Shown here: piece by piece, positions 11,891 to 24,769 of the stretch
Numbering within the stretch: position 1 is the stretch's first letter
Layout: the number at the start of each line of letters is the position of its first letter
Assembly: GCA_020205615.1 (NCBI GenBank)
Contig: CM035171.1
Span: forward strand, 118,362,893-118,426,892
Length of the DNA stretch: 64,000 bases
DNA from: Panax quinquefolius
Taxonomy: Eukaryota > Streptophyta > Magnoliopsida > Apiales > Araliaceae
Direction: 5' to 3'
The notes under the pieces: generated by a model
Databases searched by the model: none
What the model was told of the DNA's origin: nothing
Seen by the model: only the letters and a program-made list of their open reading frames with translations
Translations under genes and position numbers: made by a program

Positions 11891-12242
11891 AGCCCGATCA
11901 GGTCCGGACTTTCGGATCGGACCAAAATTCGGACTTTTTTTTTTTACTTTTTTTTTTAAAACAACTAAAAAAAATAATAATAATTATGAAACTTGAATTT
12001 TTACATAATACAGTATTTTTTGTGTAATTTGGATACATATAACAAAATATGTATATACAAATCTGTCAGATTGTATATACATTTTTTGTATAATATAAAT
12101 CCAAAACACGTCCAAAATATCAGATTATGGAAAATTCGATTAAATAAAATATTAAAAAAAAATTTATAGTTGTTTTAAAAAAAAAGCAAAAAAAAATAAT
12201 TTTGAGTCCGGATTTGATCAGGTCCGGGAGTTGATCCGTGCT
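11891..12242. mobile_element. MITE with about 90-bp inverted repeats
   Basis: The left end agcccgatcaggtccggact and the right end ggtccgggagttgatccgtg (then ct) are inverted-repeat-like. The pairing extends inward over T-rich then A-rich arms, ttttaaaacaact on the left and agttgttttaaaa on the right. The 352-bp element sits between TA microsatellites. No transposase is present and the superfamily is not assigned. Confidence 0.65.
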
Positions 12243-12682
12243 GTGTATATATCTATCTATATATATATATATATATTCAAGTATTGATTTGAGATAGTTT
12301 TTGAAATAAAAAATTTAAGAGGGTTGGTGTATTTTTAGTACTAGTAGTAGAATAAAAGAATAGTCGTATAATATTTGTGTGCAAGTATATTTTGTCGCGA
12401 AAGAGTGTGTCGTGAAGGGATCAAGGTTGCGTGAGATATGGCCGGGGCTTTGGATTTTAGTGTAGGAGCGAATGGATATGGACAAATCAATGGGGGTGCG
12501 TTGATTAATATGCACTACTACCACTCATGGTTAATAGTATTGGAGTGTAGTATTTGTTGGTTGTGGGTTTAAAAAGTCTCTTTCAATTCCCTTACCGGAT
12601 AGATATGATCAGTGTAGTGAAAAAGGGAAATATGGTCAGTCTGTGTGTATCAGAAATGCTGATGGCAACAAACACTGTCTCA

Positions 12683-12721
<39 letters not shown>

Positions 12722-13775
12722 TCAGAGTATATACTTATTCAACTGCTTTTAAGATGCCAAAACAATTGGGACAGTCCAAAAAATCATTAACAACCATTTG
12801 ATTGCTAGGTTGAAAATTAATGAGGGGTTTTAGTTTCTCTAGGTTTATCAATGGTTCAAAGATAATATTCTGCACTTACCATAATTGTATTTTTAACAAT
12901 ATTTGACAAAATAAAATTGCTACTCTAATCTACAAATTTACTTCACCTTCCTCTCATAAATCATAATACTCACATTCAGAATAAAACTCAATCCACAGCA
13001 TCAACTCAACTTTTGGTGTTTCATTGCATGCATTCTTAGTAGCTCACCTCTTAATTTATCTGAACAATTCGAGATCCTCTGAAAATTCATATTTATATCT
13101 TAACTATTCAAAGACTTCTTAATACAAAAATGCAGTATGTTAAAAGTTGAACTGTTAAGATGTATTAAGATATAATCAAATAACACCTCACTATATTAAG
13201 GGCTCTCACTACTATTACTATGTTTGGTGTGTTAATTAGTTATTACAAGACTAATTGATCATGGAACGATTTAGAAAAGTTCGGCATGTTAAGATGATTG
13301 GTCGAATCAAATGGAACCCCATCCTTCCATTTTTTAAGAGGCACGGTCTAAACAAAACAACTAGCTAGTACTCTTGCATTTGCTATGTTTTGTTATATGA
13401 TCTGGTAAAATCTAATCCGATCTTTGACATGACCATATCGATCAAACCAAGTGCAAGTGTCTCTTCGACATGCTTTCGACTACAAAAAGAATATCAAGAA
13501 AATAAATAAAGAAAGATAAAGCCACAACATGTGATCAACATTGTATTTGGACAACTGGATACCAGCCTAAAAGATTTGAAATTAAAATATTTTACCTTAT
13601 TTTACTAGGCACTTCTTCTATTCCATTATCCAAAAGTACATTTTGTCATTTCAAGACCATTTTTAAAAATTTCTAAACAAAACCTATGCGAATAGTTGTA
13701 ACTATTATAAACTAATAAAAATTAACACTAATTACGAATTTACGATATTTATTTCTTTCAAAATTAAAATGACTT
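12243..13775. other. Intergenic DNA with TA and TC microsatellites
   Basis: It contains (TA)n at about 12258-12275 and a clean (TC)n run at about 12684-12718. Otherwise it is unremarkable AT-rich sequence in which I recognise no gene, RNA or transposon terminus. Confidence 0.6.
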
Positions 13776-14429
13776 CGTATTTGGAACACCCCCTTCCCCT
13801 ATTCATATTATAAAATATATAAAGAATTTGTTTGTATATAAGGAATTAAATTACTACTAATAATATCTTCAAGTCATGATTTTTTGGGTGAAATTGTGGT
13901 GTAGACATGACCCAAGAAAATAATATTATGTCCGTGGGTTAAGGCCTTATTTTCATGGATTGGATTTGATTTGGACTTGAGATTTGACACGAAATTTGTT
14001 CCGAACTCGAGATTTGACTCGGGTTATTTCATATGGTATCAAATCCGATTCTCGAAAACTCGGGTTAGGTCATCCGATCGGGTTGCCGAAGGTGGGGACA
14101 CGAATGATGTCGGTATTATCTCACAATGGCTAAAGAGGTAAAGATCTGTGAATCGTGTGTGTTATTAGTTCTGACGGGGACGTCAAAAATTGACGTAGGG
14201 GAGTTTTAACACCCTATTCACACATCGGAAGATATGTAAAAAATTTGTTTATATATAAGGAATTAAGTTACTACCAATAGTACCTTCAAGACATGATCTT
14301 TAGAGTGAGCTTGTGGTGGGTTAAGATGATCCAAGAAGATAATATTAAGTTATAATGGTTTAAAGCCTTATTTTCATGGATTTGATTTGAACTTGGGATT
14401 TAACCCGAGTTTTAACCCAGATTGTTTCA
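13776..14429 (+). mobile_element. Candidate TRIM (terminal-repeat retrotransposon in miniature)
   Basis: Two diverged direct repeats, about 13776-14031 and 14204-14429, share aatttgtttgtatataagga / aatttgtttatatataagga, cttcaagtcatgat / cttcaagacatgat, and gccttattttcatggatt. Both end in gtttca or ttttca-like sequence. Just after the first repeat is tggtatcaaatcc (14034-14046), which matches the start of an initiator-Met tRNA primer-binding site. A purine-rich gtaggggag precedes the second repeat. LTRs of about 230-255 bp around an interior of about 170 bp with no coding capacity fit a TRIM. The outer edge of the first LTR is approximate. Confidence 0.55.
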
Positions 14430-14744
14430 GTATCAATTTTAAATTTTAAGATTTTACAAATAAACTTAAAAGTCAACGTATATTTCTAATTTTGGTACGA
14501 AGAGAGTATAATCTTGTATTTTGGGATTAGGTAATCTTTTTTCCCCAACTTTTATGAAGAATGTTAGGCTTAGGTGATTAAGAATAACTTTTGGTTTTGG
14601 TCCTCCCATTTGCATTAACCACGACTTCAATGTTGTGTTTGGATTGAAGGAATGGAATGAAGTACACAATAAAATAATTTTATAATATTTTAAGTGTATG
14701 TTTGATTGTTATTGTTGGTTGGTTTTGCCATATAATAACAAAAC

Positions 14745-15218
14745 TGTAAGACCCCAACTTTTATGAATAAAGAATAATTTTTTTTCGAATTACATTTTTA
14801 AATATTATGGTATTGATTTGATATAATGTTATAGTTGTGGGTAATATTTATAAATTTTGCAAAATCTATGAAGTTGTTATATAATATTCGATTGGTTTAA
14901 TATTCGTTTTAACATGGAATATTAAATATAACCAAGCATAATCATTGGTGGACCCAAAGAATCTAAATTATTGTTTGATTGAGAAAACGACAAAAAATAC
15001 TTTATGAAAAATAATCTATGGAGGTGTTACCGTTAAAAAGCTGTTGAACTACTCTCATAATAAAAGTACATGAATATGCCGTAGTTACACAAAGTGGCAC
15101 TACAGTATTGATTATTGATGCTTACGTGAGAAGTCACTCAAATATACTCAATTATTGCTACGATGATTCTTGCGATCATATTTCTCATATTATTGATTCA
15201 ATTATTGTTACAAAGATC
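14745..15218 (+). mobile_element. Oldest LTR in the stack, first fragment (B-like, + orientation)
   Basis: It starts with tgtaagaccccaac and continues with segments matching the reverse complement of B-family LTR ends, such as aatattatggt, atagttgtgggtaatattt and ttcgattggt. It is cut at 15218 by Gypsy element A and resumes at 45536 in the same orientation. Its strand and order show that it was present before A inserted. Confidence 0.65.
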
Positions 15219-15392
15219 TCTGGCGCCCCCAAAATAGGTATACCTCACCCATTCCGAGTTACAATACATGGTACGAAAACAACTACAACTTTATTATTAC
15301 AACAAGAAAAGCGTGAGTTTGAATACAAATATTATCTTCTGTATAATATCTATACTCAAATAAATTCTCATCACATTTATTGATACATTATT

Positions 15393-18065
15393 TGTGACGC
15401 CCCCAAAATAGGTATACACCACACCCATTCTGAGTCGCCAAATTCATGGTATGTAAACAACTACAACTTTATTATTACAACAATAAATCGTGAGTTTGAA
15501 TACAAATATTATCTTCTAGACAATATTTATACTCAAATAAATCCTCATCACATTATTGATTCATTATTTTACAAAATGGTGAGGACTACTAAACAACTCT
15601 CTAGAATCTTCATTCCATACCCACTAGTATTGCTTACATTCTCGCCTCCACGAGAAAAAAATGGAACAACAAGGAAAAGGGTGAGCTCAACTAGCCCAAG
15701 AAGAATATTATGACTAAGATAATATACAACAAATTATCGTTAGTCTTCAACAGGAAAAATCGATAGAATACAATAGACAACAAGTTTCGGATCAATATTC
15801 ATGAATGAAATAATAATTCATAGAAGAGTTACGTGAGAGAATGAAATCTACTATAATCTATGAATTTAACGATCCATCATCAATATTTTATCCTCAGTAA
15901 CATCAATCAATATTCATCTCAAATCAAATATTCATCTTTGCACTACTGAGCCAAAGATATTCATCAATCAGTCATGTTCATCTCAACACTGCTTCATCTT
16001 TGCACTAAAAGGCCAAAGATATTCATCGATCATCATGTTCATTTAAACACCGCTCATCTTTGCACTACGGTAAAGATATTCTTGAAAATCATTCATCTTT
16101 GCACTACAAAAGCCAAAGATATTCAATAATATCATCATTTAAGACCGAGGATGATGAAAAATATTTTTAAAGAACGAATCCAAAGTTGAAACAAAATGAC
16201 AAGGATTAAGGATTAAGGATTCATACTTGGTTTTATCCACGTCCAAAAATACCTCAAAAATAATCATAGTGGTGTAAAATTCAAGAATGATCAAAACATG
16301 GATACAATCAAAGCTAGTATCCGAATAGATATTTTGACGAAAAGAAGAAATTTTATTTTTCGATGAATAGTGCAGATATCGTGAATAGTCTTGAGTATCA
16401 CGTGAATAAGTAACTCAGACACCAAAGATAGAAATTCCACAAAAAACATTTTCACGCTTACTTGAATAGTACTCGTGAATAGTAACTCGTGAATAGTAAC
16501 TCATGAATAGTAACTCGTGAATAGTAACTCATGAATAGTAACCCCGACATGAAAAAGTTCCAAATTTGATAAAACTTGGATCAACATTTCAAAGATAATG
16601 ATATTGAAGAAATAATATCATTACTGAAAAAAAAAAATAATATCCCTTACCTCAAAGAATCGATTACTTGGAAAGAAAGGTCTAAGTGATCTTTGAATGA
16701 AACTTATCTTGAATAAAGAACTCTCAAAGTATCTAAATACTCACAAAATACGCTTCAATAATATAGAGAGAAAGAGAAAACTTTATTTACGGTGTGATTT
16801 TCAATTCTAACTTAGCCCTCTATTTATAGAAAAATGTTAGCCCGTCAAGGCAGGACTTGACTTCTACTGATGGCTTTACCTCGCTACTATTGCCACCCAC
16901 CACATTTGAAATAAAATTCAGCACATTTCTTCACCAACCACAAGTGGGGCCCACTCAATTCTAGAATTTTCCACCAAAATCAATTATAAACCTAATTTCC
17001 GAATCGATACCTCTCTTAAAATTCATAACAAATCATTCGTGAATTTTTAACGGTTCAAAATTTGTAGACATATACTCAACTTATATATGTATAACATATC
17101 CAAAAATTACAACGATCCAACTATTCGGATTAAATATTATAACTCACACAATAAAGCTATAATAACACCGATTTGATCTTTTAATACCTCCAATCCGACA
17201 AAATACAAATAAAACATCTCAAAGATTAATTCCTTCATTAATAACCACATAAATAAATCCATCATTTATATTCATATAAAATAAATATTTCCTTATCATA
17301 TGAATCAATAATTAATTATTCACAAATAATATTACGAATCACAATTATGACAACCAAAGTAGCTCCTTGTGAAAGAGGGGGGCTTTCAGATAAGGATTTC
17401 TCCTCATCTTGGCCAAGTGATTAGGTGACCAAACCTCTCCTCGATGTAACTTTCTAGACATTTCCAATAATGCTATCTAATAATATTATTTAAATAATAT
17501 GAATTATTGATCCGATAATGGGAAATATCAGTGCGGTGACAATTATTGAACAACAATAATAATATAAAATATCAACGCAACAATTATTGAATCAATAAAA
17601 TAAAATATTGAATAAGAAACTCACCGTGAAAATTATTGAGTAAGTGCCTTCTTACGTCATTTAATCAATAATTCAACAATACTGTAATAATACCGCAGTG
17701 TCTTCTCAGGCAACCACGCCAGACATCTTGTATTTTAACCACCGGGTATTCCAACAAAGATAATCTGTAAATAACTACGCCGTTATTTTTTTAACCAACT
17801 TATATTTGTGCTTTTTCATCTAATCGCTTTTAGTTATGGGGCCCATACATGGGTCTGCAGTCGTCACGAATATTCCCCAACAATCTGAATATTCCACGAC
17901 CAAACTAATATTCCCCAACAAAAATGAATATTTTATAACCACTTGCTTATTTTGAAATATTTGCGTATTTAACCCTTAACTATCCACATTAATCAAATCA
18001 ACCCTTACTATTTCAAAATAATAAATAAAGGAAATTCCTTTTATAAAAAAAATTTTGGTCTTACA
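15393..18065 (-). mobile_element. Solo LTR of family A in A's 3' LTR
   Basis: It runs from tgtgacgcccccaaaatagg to ggtcttaca and is flanked by a perfect 5-bp target-site duplication ttatt (15388-15392 and 18066-18070). The 2673 bases hold only LTR sequence, so this is the product of recombination between two LTRs. It contains a CAAAGAT hairpin array (about 15930-16130), an AACTCGTGAATAGT array (about 16373-16542) and a minus-strand TATA box near 16812-16820. Confidence 0.9.
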
Positions 18066-20271
18066 TTATTTTACAAAATGGTGAGGACTACTAAACAACT
18101 CTCTAGAAACCTTCATTCCATACCCACGACTCGTACTACTCGCTTATATTCTCGCATCCCGAGAAGAAAAATGGAACAAAAAGGAAAAGGGTGAGCTCAA
18201 CTAGCCCGAGAAGAATATTATGACTAAGATAATATACAACAAATTATCGTTAGTCATCAACAGGAAAAATCTAATAGAATCAATAGACAACATGTTTTAA
18301 ATCAATATTCATGCGTGAAATAATAATTCATTAGAAGAGTTAAGTAGAGAATGCAAACTACTATCTTCTATGTATGAATTTAAAAGTTCATCGTTTATCT
18401 TTTATCCTTGTAACATCAATCAATATATATCTGGAATCAAATATTCATCTTTGCACTACTGAGGCCAAAGATATTCATCGATTAATTCATGTTCATCTAA
18501 ACACTGCTTCATCTTTTGCACTACGGGCCAAAGATATTCATCAAAAATCATTCAAATTAACTTTACAGCCAAAGATATTTAATAATATCATCATTTAAGA
18601 CCGAGAGGATGATGAAAATATTATTAAAGAAATGAATCCAAAGAAACAAAATGACAAGGATTAAGGATTAAGGATTAGTACTTTGTTTTATCCATGTCCA
18701 AAATACCTCAAAAAAAATCATAGTGGTGTAAAATTCAAGAATGATCAAAACATGGATACAATTAAAGCTAGTATCCACAATAGATATTTTAGACGAAAAG
18801 AGAAAATTTTTATTTTTCGATGAATAGTCTTAGTGATTCGTGAATAAAGGTCGAGTATCGTGAATAGTCAGATATCGTGAATAGTAACCGACACCAAAAG
18901 TTTCAAATTTGATAAAACTTCAGATCAATATTTCACATAATGATATTGAAGAAATAATATCATTCTGAAAAAAAATATCCCTTTACCTCGAAAGATCGGT
19001 GCTTCTAAAATTGAAACACCTGATATAGGCTATGACTTGAACTTGCACCATATAGCGATACTCAAAATATACTCAAAATACTCACAAGAATACGCTCGAT
19101 AATATAGAGAGAAAATTTTAATTTACGGTGTAATTTTCAATTCTAACTTAAGCACCTTATTTATAGAAAATCTTTAGAAACAATAAGCGAAAATTTAATA
19201 TAATATTAATATATAAATTAAATTTTCCTACACCAACCTTTCAAGAACTGAATTCAGCTCATTCAACACACATGCGTAACACACCATAATGAAAAAAACG
19301 TTTTTGTTATTTAAAATATTTTAAACTTCAAAAATCAATTATTTGAGACTTGAACTTCAATAATTCACAATAAATAGCCCTTTTGTCGGAAAATTGAAAC
19401 TCATGACTTTTTATAGGAAATTCAATTCTCTACAACTTTACAGAAGAAAATTTTTCCAAATTCCAAACGAAATTGACCGAAATCCACAAGCAAAGGCAAT
19501 TTCACAGTATAATCAAATTTTAGTCGAGAAATGGGGTCCAAGACACATAAAACATGCTTTAAATATTTTGGTAACAAAAATACTCCTCCTCCATATATAC
19601 TCATATATCCCACATTCATTATAAAAATATCATCATTATTATATTATTAAAATATAATAATATATTTAAATAATTATTTTATCAAAAAAAGATAAAATTT
19701 CAATTTTAAACAATTGTCACATTAAAATTTTCTCCATCTATATCCACATAAAATCAATATTTTTCTCATCATATGAATCAATAATTAATTATTCACAAAT
19801 AATATTACGAAATCATGATATTGATGACTGGATAGTTCCTCAGAAAGATGGGGCTTTCGATAAAAATTTCTCCTTCTTAGCGGCAAAAAATAGGTGACCA
19901 AAACCTCTCCTTAGATGCGAGAACTTTCTAGACATTGCCAATAATGTTATCTAATAATATTATTCGGATAATATGAATTATTAGCCGATAATAAAAAATA
20001 ATCGTAAATGTGAATTATTGAAGCAATGATATAAAATATCAACGCAAAGAATTATTAAATCAATAAAATCTTTGAGCATGAATAATTACATAACCATTAT
20101 TGAGTAGTGCCTTCTTACGTAAGAATTAATAATTGGTGCGATACCGGTGTTTCTTCTGTTTTTAACAGTCAAGTATTTTTAACGATGATACTAATGATAA
20201 CTACTTCTGTAGATTATTTTTAAACAACTTATATTTGTCGCTTTCTTCATCCAATCGCTTTCCATTATGGG

Positions 20272-23063
20272 TGTAAGACCCCAAATTTTTAAATACAAAG
20301 GAATTTCCTTTATTTATTATTTTGAAATAGTAAGGGTTGATTTGATTAATGTGGATAGTTAAGGGTTAAATACGCAAATATTTCAAAATAAAGCAAGTGG
20401 TTATAAAATATTCATTATTATTTGGGAATATTCGTTTGGTCGTGGAATATTCAGATCGCTTCGGGAATATTCGTATGCATACGGCCGCGCCCATGTGTGG
20501 GCCCATAACGGAAAGCGATTGGATAAAGAAAACGACAAATATAAGTTATTTTTAAATAACGCGTAGTTGTCATGGCCGTATCATCGTTGAATACCCTATG
20601 GTTAAAACACACTAATACGCTGTTGTTGAAAGCGATTTACCTGTATTATTCCAATTATTGATTCTTACGTAAGAAGGCACTACTCAATAATGGTTACGAA
20701 TTACCGCTCAAAGATTTTATCGAGTTAATAATTGCTCACTGCGTTGATATTTTATATCATTGTTTCAATAATTGTCATTACACAAATTTTTTCATTATCG
20801 AAGCAATAATTCATATTATCCTAATAATATTATTAGATAACATTATTGGCAATGTCTAGAAAGTTCTCGCTTAAGGAGAGGTTTATTCATCTAATTGCGC
20901 TTGGCCAAGAAAGAAATTCTTATCGGAAAGCCCTCTTCCTGAACCGCCTCGTCATTGTCGATATTGTGATTCTGTAATATTATTTGTGAATAATTAATTA
21001 TTGATTTATATGATGAGGAAAATATTGATTTTATGTGGATATAGATGGAGAAAATTTTAAAAATGACAATTGTTGAAAATTAATATTTTATATTTTTCTC
21101 GATAAAATAATTCATTTAAATATATTATTTTAATAATATATTAACTGTGATATTTTTACAACGAATGTGGGATATATGAGTATACGAGGAGGAAGAGTAT
21201 TTTGTGGCATTAAATGTTTAAAACATGTTAAACATGTCGGTGGACCCCATTTATCGAATCAAATTTGATTATAAATGTAAAATCGCCTCGCTTGTGGATT
21301 TCGGTCAATTTCTATTTGGAATTTGGAAAAACTTTCTTCTGCAAAGTTGTAGAGAATTGAATTTCCTATAAAACTCTCGAGATTCGAATTTTCTGATGAA
21401 AGGGCTATTTATTATGAATTATTGAAGTTCAAGCTCAAAAATAATTGATTTTTGGGAGTTTAAATTATTTTGTTAAGAAAAACGTTTTTTGTATTTTTGG
21501 ACATCATTAACATGTGTGGCTGGTGTTTTGACCAAAAGGTGGGCTAAGGAAAATTTTATAATTATATTAATATTATATTAAATTTTCTGCTTTGTGTTCT
21601 AAGCATTTTCCTATAAATAAGGTCTTAGGTTAAATTAAAAATCACACCGTAAACCTGAAGTTTTCTCTCTATTTCTCTCTCGATATTTTGAGCGTATTCT
21701 TGTGAGTATTTTGAGTATACTTTGAGTATTGATATACGGTGCAAGTTCATTCAAATATATTCCAAATCGTAAGATCGCTTCTCGAGGTAAAGGATATTAT
21801 TTTTTTCGTAATGATATTATTTCTTCAATATCATTATCTTTGAAATGTTGATCTGAAATTTTATCAAATTTGGAACTTTTTCATGTCGAAAGTTACTATT
21901 CATGAGTTACTTATTCATGAGTTACTTATTCACGAAGTTACTATTCATGAGTTACTATTCACGATTACTATTCACGAGTACTATTCATGAAGCGTGAAGA
22001 TGTTTTTGTGGAATTTCTATCTTTTGGTGTCTGAGAGTTACTTATTCACGATATCGGACTATTCACGATACTCTGACTTTATTCACGATACTGATCTTAT
22101 TCACCTAAAATAAAATTTCTTCTTTTCGTCCAAAACATCTATTCGGATACTAACTCGATTGTATCCATGTTTTGATCATTCTTGAATTTTACACCACTAT
22201 GATTGTTTTTGAGGTATTTTTGGACGTGGATAAAACCAAGTACGAATCCTTAATCCTTAATCCTTGTCATTTTGTTTCACCGGATTCGCTTTCTTTAAAA
22301 AAATATTTTCATCATCCTCGATCTTAAATGATGATATTATGGAATATCTTTGGCCGTAGTGCAAAGATGAATGATTTCTTAAGAATATCTTTGGCACCTT
22401 GTAGTGCAGAGATGAATGATTTTCAAGAATATCTTTGGCCAGTAGTCAAAAGATGAACAGTGTTTAAATGAACATGACCAATCGATGAATATCTTTGGCT
22501 CAGTAGTAAAAGATGAATATTTGATTCCGTATGTATATTGATTGATGTTACAGGGATAAAAGATGAGACGATGAACTTTTAAATTCATACATGAAGATAG
22601 TAGTTTGCATTCTCTACTTAACTCTTCTAATGAATTATTATTTCATTGCTGTAATATTGATTTAAAATTTGTTGTCTATCAGATTCTATTATATTTTCCT
22701 CGTTGAAGACTAACGATAATTTGTTGTATATTATCTTAGTCATAATATTCTTTATCGAGCTAGTTGAGCTCACCCTTTTCCTTTTTGTTCCATTTTTCTC
22801 GTGAGGCGAGAATATAAGCGAAGTGCGAATCTGGGTATGGAATGAAGGTTTTAGAAAGGATTGTTTAGTAGTCCTCACCATTTTTGTAAAATAATGTATC
22901 AATAAATGTGATGAGGATTTATTTGAGTATAGATATTGTCTGTAAGATAATATTTGTATTCAAACTCACAGTTTTACTATTGTAATAATAAAGTTGTAGT
23001 TGTTTCGTATCATGTATTGACAACTTTCGAATAGGTGATGTATACCTATTTTGGGGCGCGTCA
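20272..23063 (+). mobile_element. Solo LTR of family A, + orientation, in A's 3' LTR
   Basis: It runs from tgtaagaccccaaat to ttggggcgcgtca and is flanked by the perfect 5-bp duplication atggg (20267-20271 and 23064-23068). It lies opposite to its host LTR, so the two together create long inverted repeats. The AACTCGTGAATAGT-like array is at about 21893-22100 and hairpin units at about 22340-22530. Confidence 0.9.
21611..21619 (+). promoter_or_regulatory. TATA box of a family-A LTR
   Basis: ctataaata lies about 1.34 kb into the solo LTR, after tttc. The same tttcctataaata motif recurs at the equivalent place in the other A LTRs, including + strand 33082-33090. It marks the U3 to R transition, so the arrays further downstream would be transcribed. 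Confidence 0.6.
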
Positions 23064-23301
23064 ATGGGGCCCACGAAAGATCTGCTACCGCAGTCGTCTT
23101 AATATTCCACGACGTTAAAGAATATTCCACGACCAAACGAATATTCCCCGACAACAATGAATATTTTATAACCACTTGCTTATTTTGAAATATTTGCGTA
23201 TTTTACCCATAACTATCCACATTAATCAAATCAACCCTTACTATTTCAAAATAATAAATAGAGAAAATTAAATTTCATTAATAATAAGTTGGGGTCTTAC
23301 A

Positions 23302-23325
23302 ACCTCCCCTCCTTATGAAATTTCG
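23302..23325 (-). other. Polypurine tract of element A
   Basis: Read on the minus strand, aaggaggggaggt directly precedes the 3' LTR start tgtaagacc. Just upstream is tttcgaggacgaaatttc, a motif that commonly lies at the end of pol in Tekay/Del-type chromoviruses. The polypurine tract primes plus-strand DNA synthesis. Confidence 0.8.
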
Positions 23326-23329
23326 TCCT

Positions 23330-24138
23330 CGAAATTGACGTACGTACCTGGTGTTTTGAAAAGGTGAGGATACCTCGCTTTCATTTCCGTTTCCAATTTC
23401 CAGGTCATTTCCTCTATAGCATGATTCCTCCACAAAACTTTAACTTATGGTATGACCTTTGCGTGTAAGACATACTCCTTCCTATCCAAGATCTTGACAG
23501 GTACCTCCTCATACGTTAAGTCTTCTGCTATCTCGTCCGGCTTCTAATCAGATAACGTGGTTCGGTCTTTCACATATTTACTGAAGTACGAGATATGTGA
23601 AACACATTATGAACACGAGACATACTTTGAGAGGTAACGCGAGTCTATAGGCTACATTTCCTACTCGGTCAAGAATTTGAAATGGACCAATAAATCGTGG
23701 ATTGAGCTTTCCTCTCTTCCCAAATCTTGTAACTCCTTCCATGGAGCAACTCGCAACAATACATGATTCCCTATACTAAATTCCACGTCCTTTCGATGAA
23801 GATCCGCATAACTCTTTTGTCGATCTTGTCTTTGTTTGTATACGTTGTCGAATCATTTGGATCTTTTTCGTGAGTCATACGTACTCAACTCGGGTCCCAA
23901 CAATGTTGCTTCACCCACCTCGTCCCAACATACCGGAGAGCGACATTTTCGTCCATATAATGCTTCAATGGAGCCACACCTATACTTGCACGATAATCTT
24001 GTTGTTGTAGGAGAATTCCACCAATGGTAAATACTTATCCCAACCGCCCTTGAAGTCTAGGACACGTAGTCTTAATAGATCTTCAAGAGTTTGAATAGAC
24101 CTCTCGATTGTCCGTCCGCTTGAGGATGGTATGCCAAA
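23330..24138 (-). pseudogene. Element A integrase C-terminus and chromodomain-like tail (broken)
   Basis: Read on the minus strand in changing frames, this encodes [13 protein letters not shown] sequence near 24085-24120, then GPFQILDRVGNVAYRLALP near 23630-23690. It ends with EEIAEDLTYEEVP and VKVLWRNHAIEEMTWKLE near 23395-23450. The last segment has the pattern of the C-terminal half of a chromodomain-like module, as in chromoviruses. Such tails are known to steer integration towards heterochromatin in some families. No single frame spans the region, so it is not functional as read. Confidence 0.7.
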
Positions 24139-24735
24139 TCAATCGTAAATCCGTGCCCATAGCTTTTTGCAAGCTAACCCAAAATCTTGAAGTGAATCTT
24201 GGGTCACGATCCAAAAACTATGGATATCTGGCATGCCATGCAACCTCACAATCTCATTTACATATATACTAGCAAGACGTTCAAGGGAATAAGTCTCCCG
24301 TATCGGCAAGAAATGAGCAGACTTGGTTAATCTATCAACAATAAACCAAATAGCATTGATGCCTTGAGAAACCGTATGAAGACCCGTAACGAAATCCATG
24401 GTAATGTGTTCCTACTTCCATTTCGGAATCTCAAATGGTTGCAACGGACCTTTAGGTACTAGATGCTCCACCTTTACACGTTGACAAGTTAAACACGTTG
24501 AGATAAACTTTGCAATCTCTCTCTTCATATTGTTCCACCAAAATGTATGTCGAAGATCACGATACATTTTGGTACTTCCAGGATGGATTGCAAATGGTGT
24601 ATTGTGTGCCTCCATCATAATCTTATACTTCAAATCAGAGTCGTTAGGGACACAAAGTCTGGAGTGGACTCGAAGTATTCCTTCTTCATCAATTCTCGCT
24701 TCTGGAATAGCACCTTCTTGTACTTTCTTCTTCAT
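24139..24735 (-). pseudogene. Element A integrase: HHCC domain and catalytic core (broken)
   Basis: The part at 24735-24412 shows the zinc-binding N-terminal domain: HNTPFAIHPGSTKMYRDL supplies two His and FISTCLTCQRVKVEH two Cys. The part at 24399-24139 begins MDFVTGL and continues AIWFIVDRLTKSAHFLPI and YVNEIVRLHGMP, the start of the DDE core with its first Asp. A frame break separates the two at 24400-24411, and the core is again broken before its second Asp. Integrase inserts the DNA copy into the host chromosome. Confidence 0.85.
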
Positions 24736-24769
24736 ACGCGCATCGTCCGGCTCGGTGGCTTGAGCAACC

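Larger units (their letters stand above)
15219..23301 (-). repeat. 3' LTR of element A, in three pieces
   Basis: The pieces are 15219-15392, 18071-20271 and 23069-23301, separated by solo LTRs of the same family. Read on the minus strand the LTR begins tgtaagaccccaac at 23301 and ends ggggg-cgcca near 15219. Removing the two insertions and one copy of each TSD leaves about 2608 bases, against 2616 for the intact 5' LTR. Confidence 0.85.
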
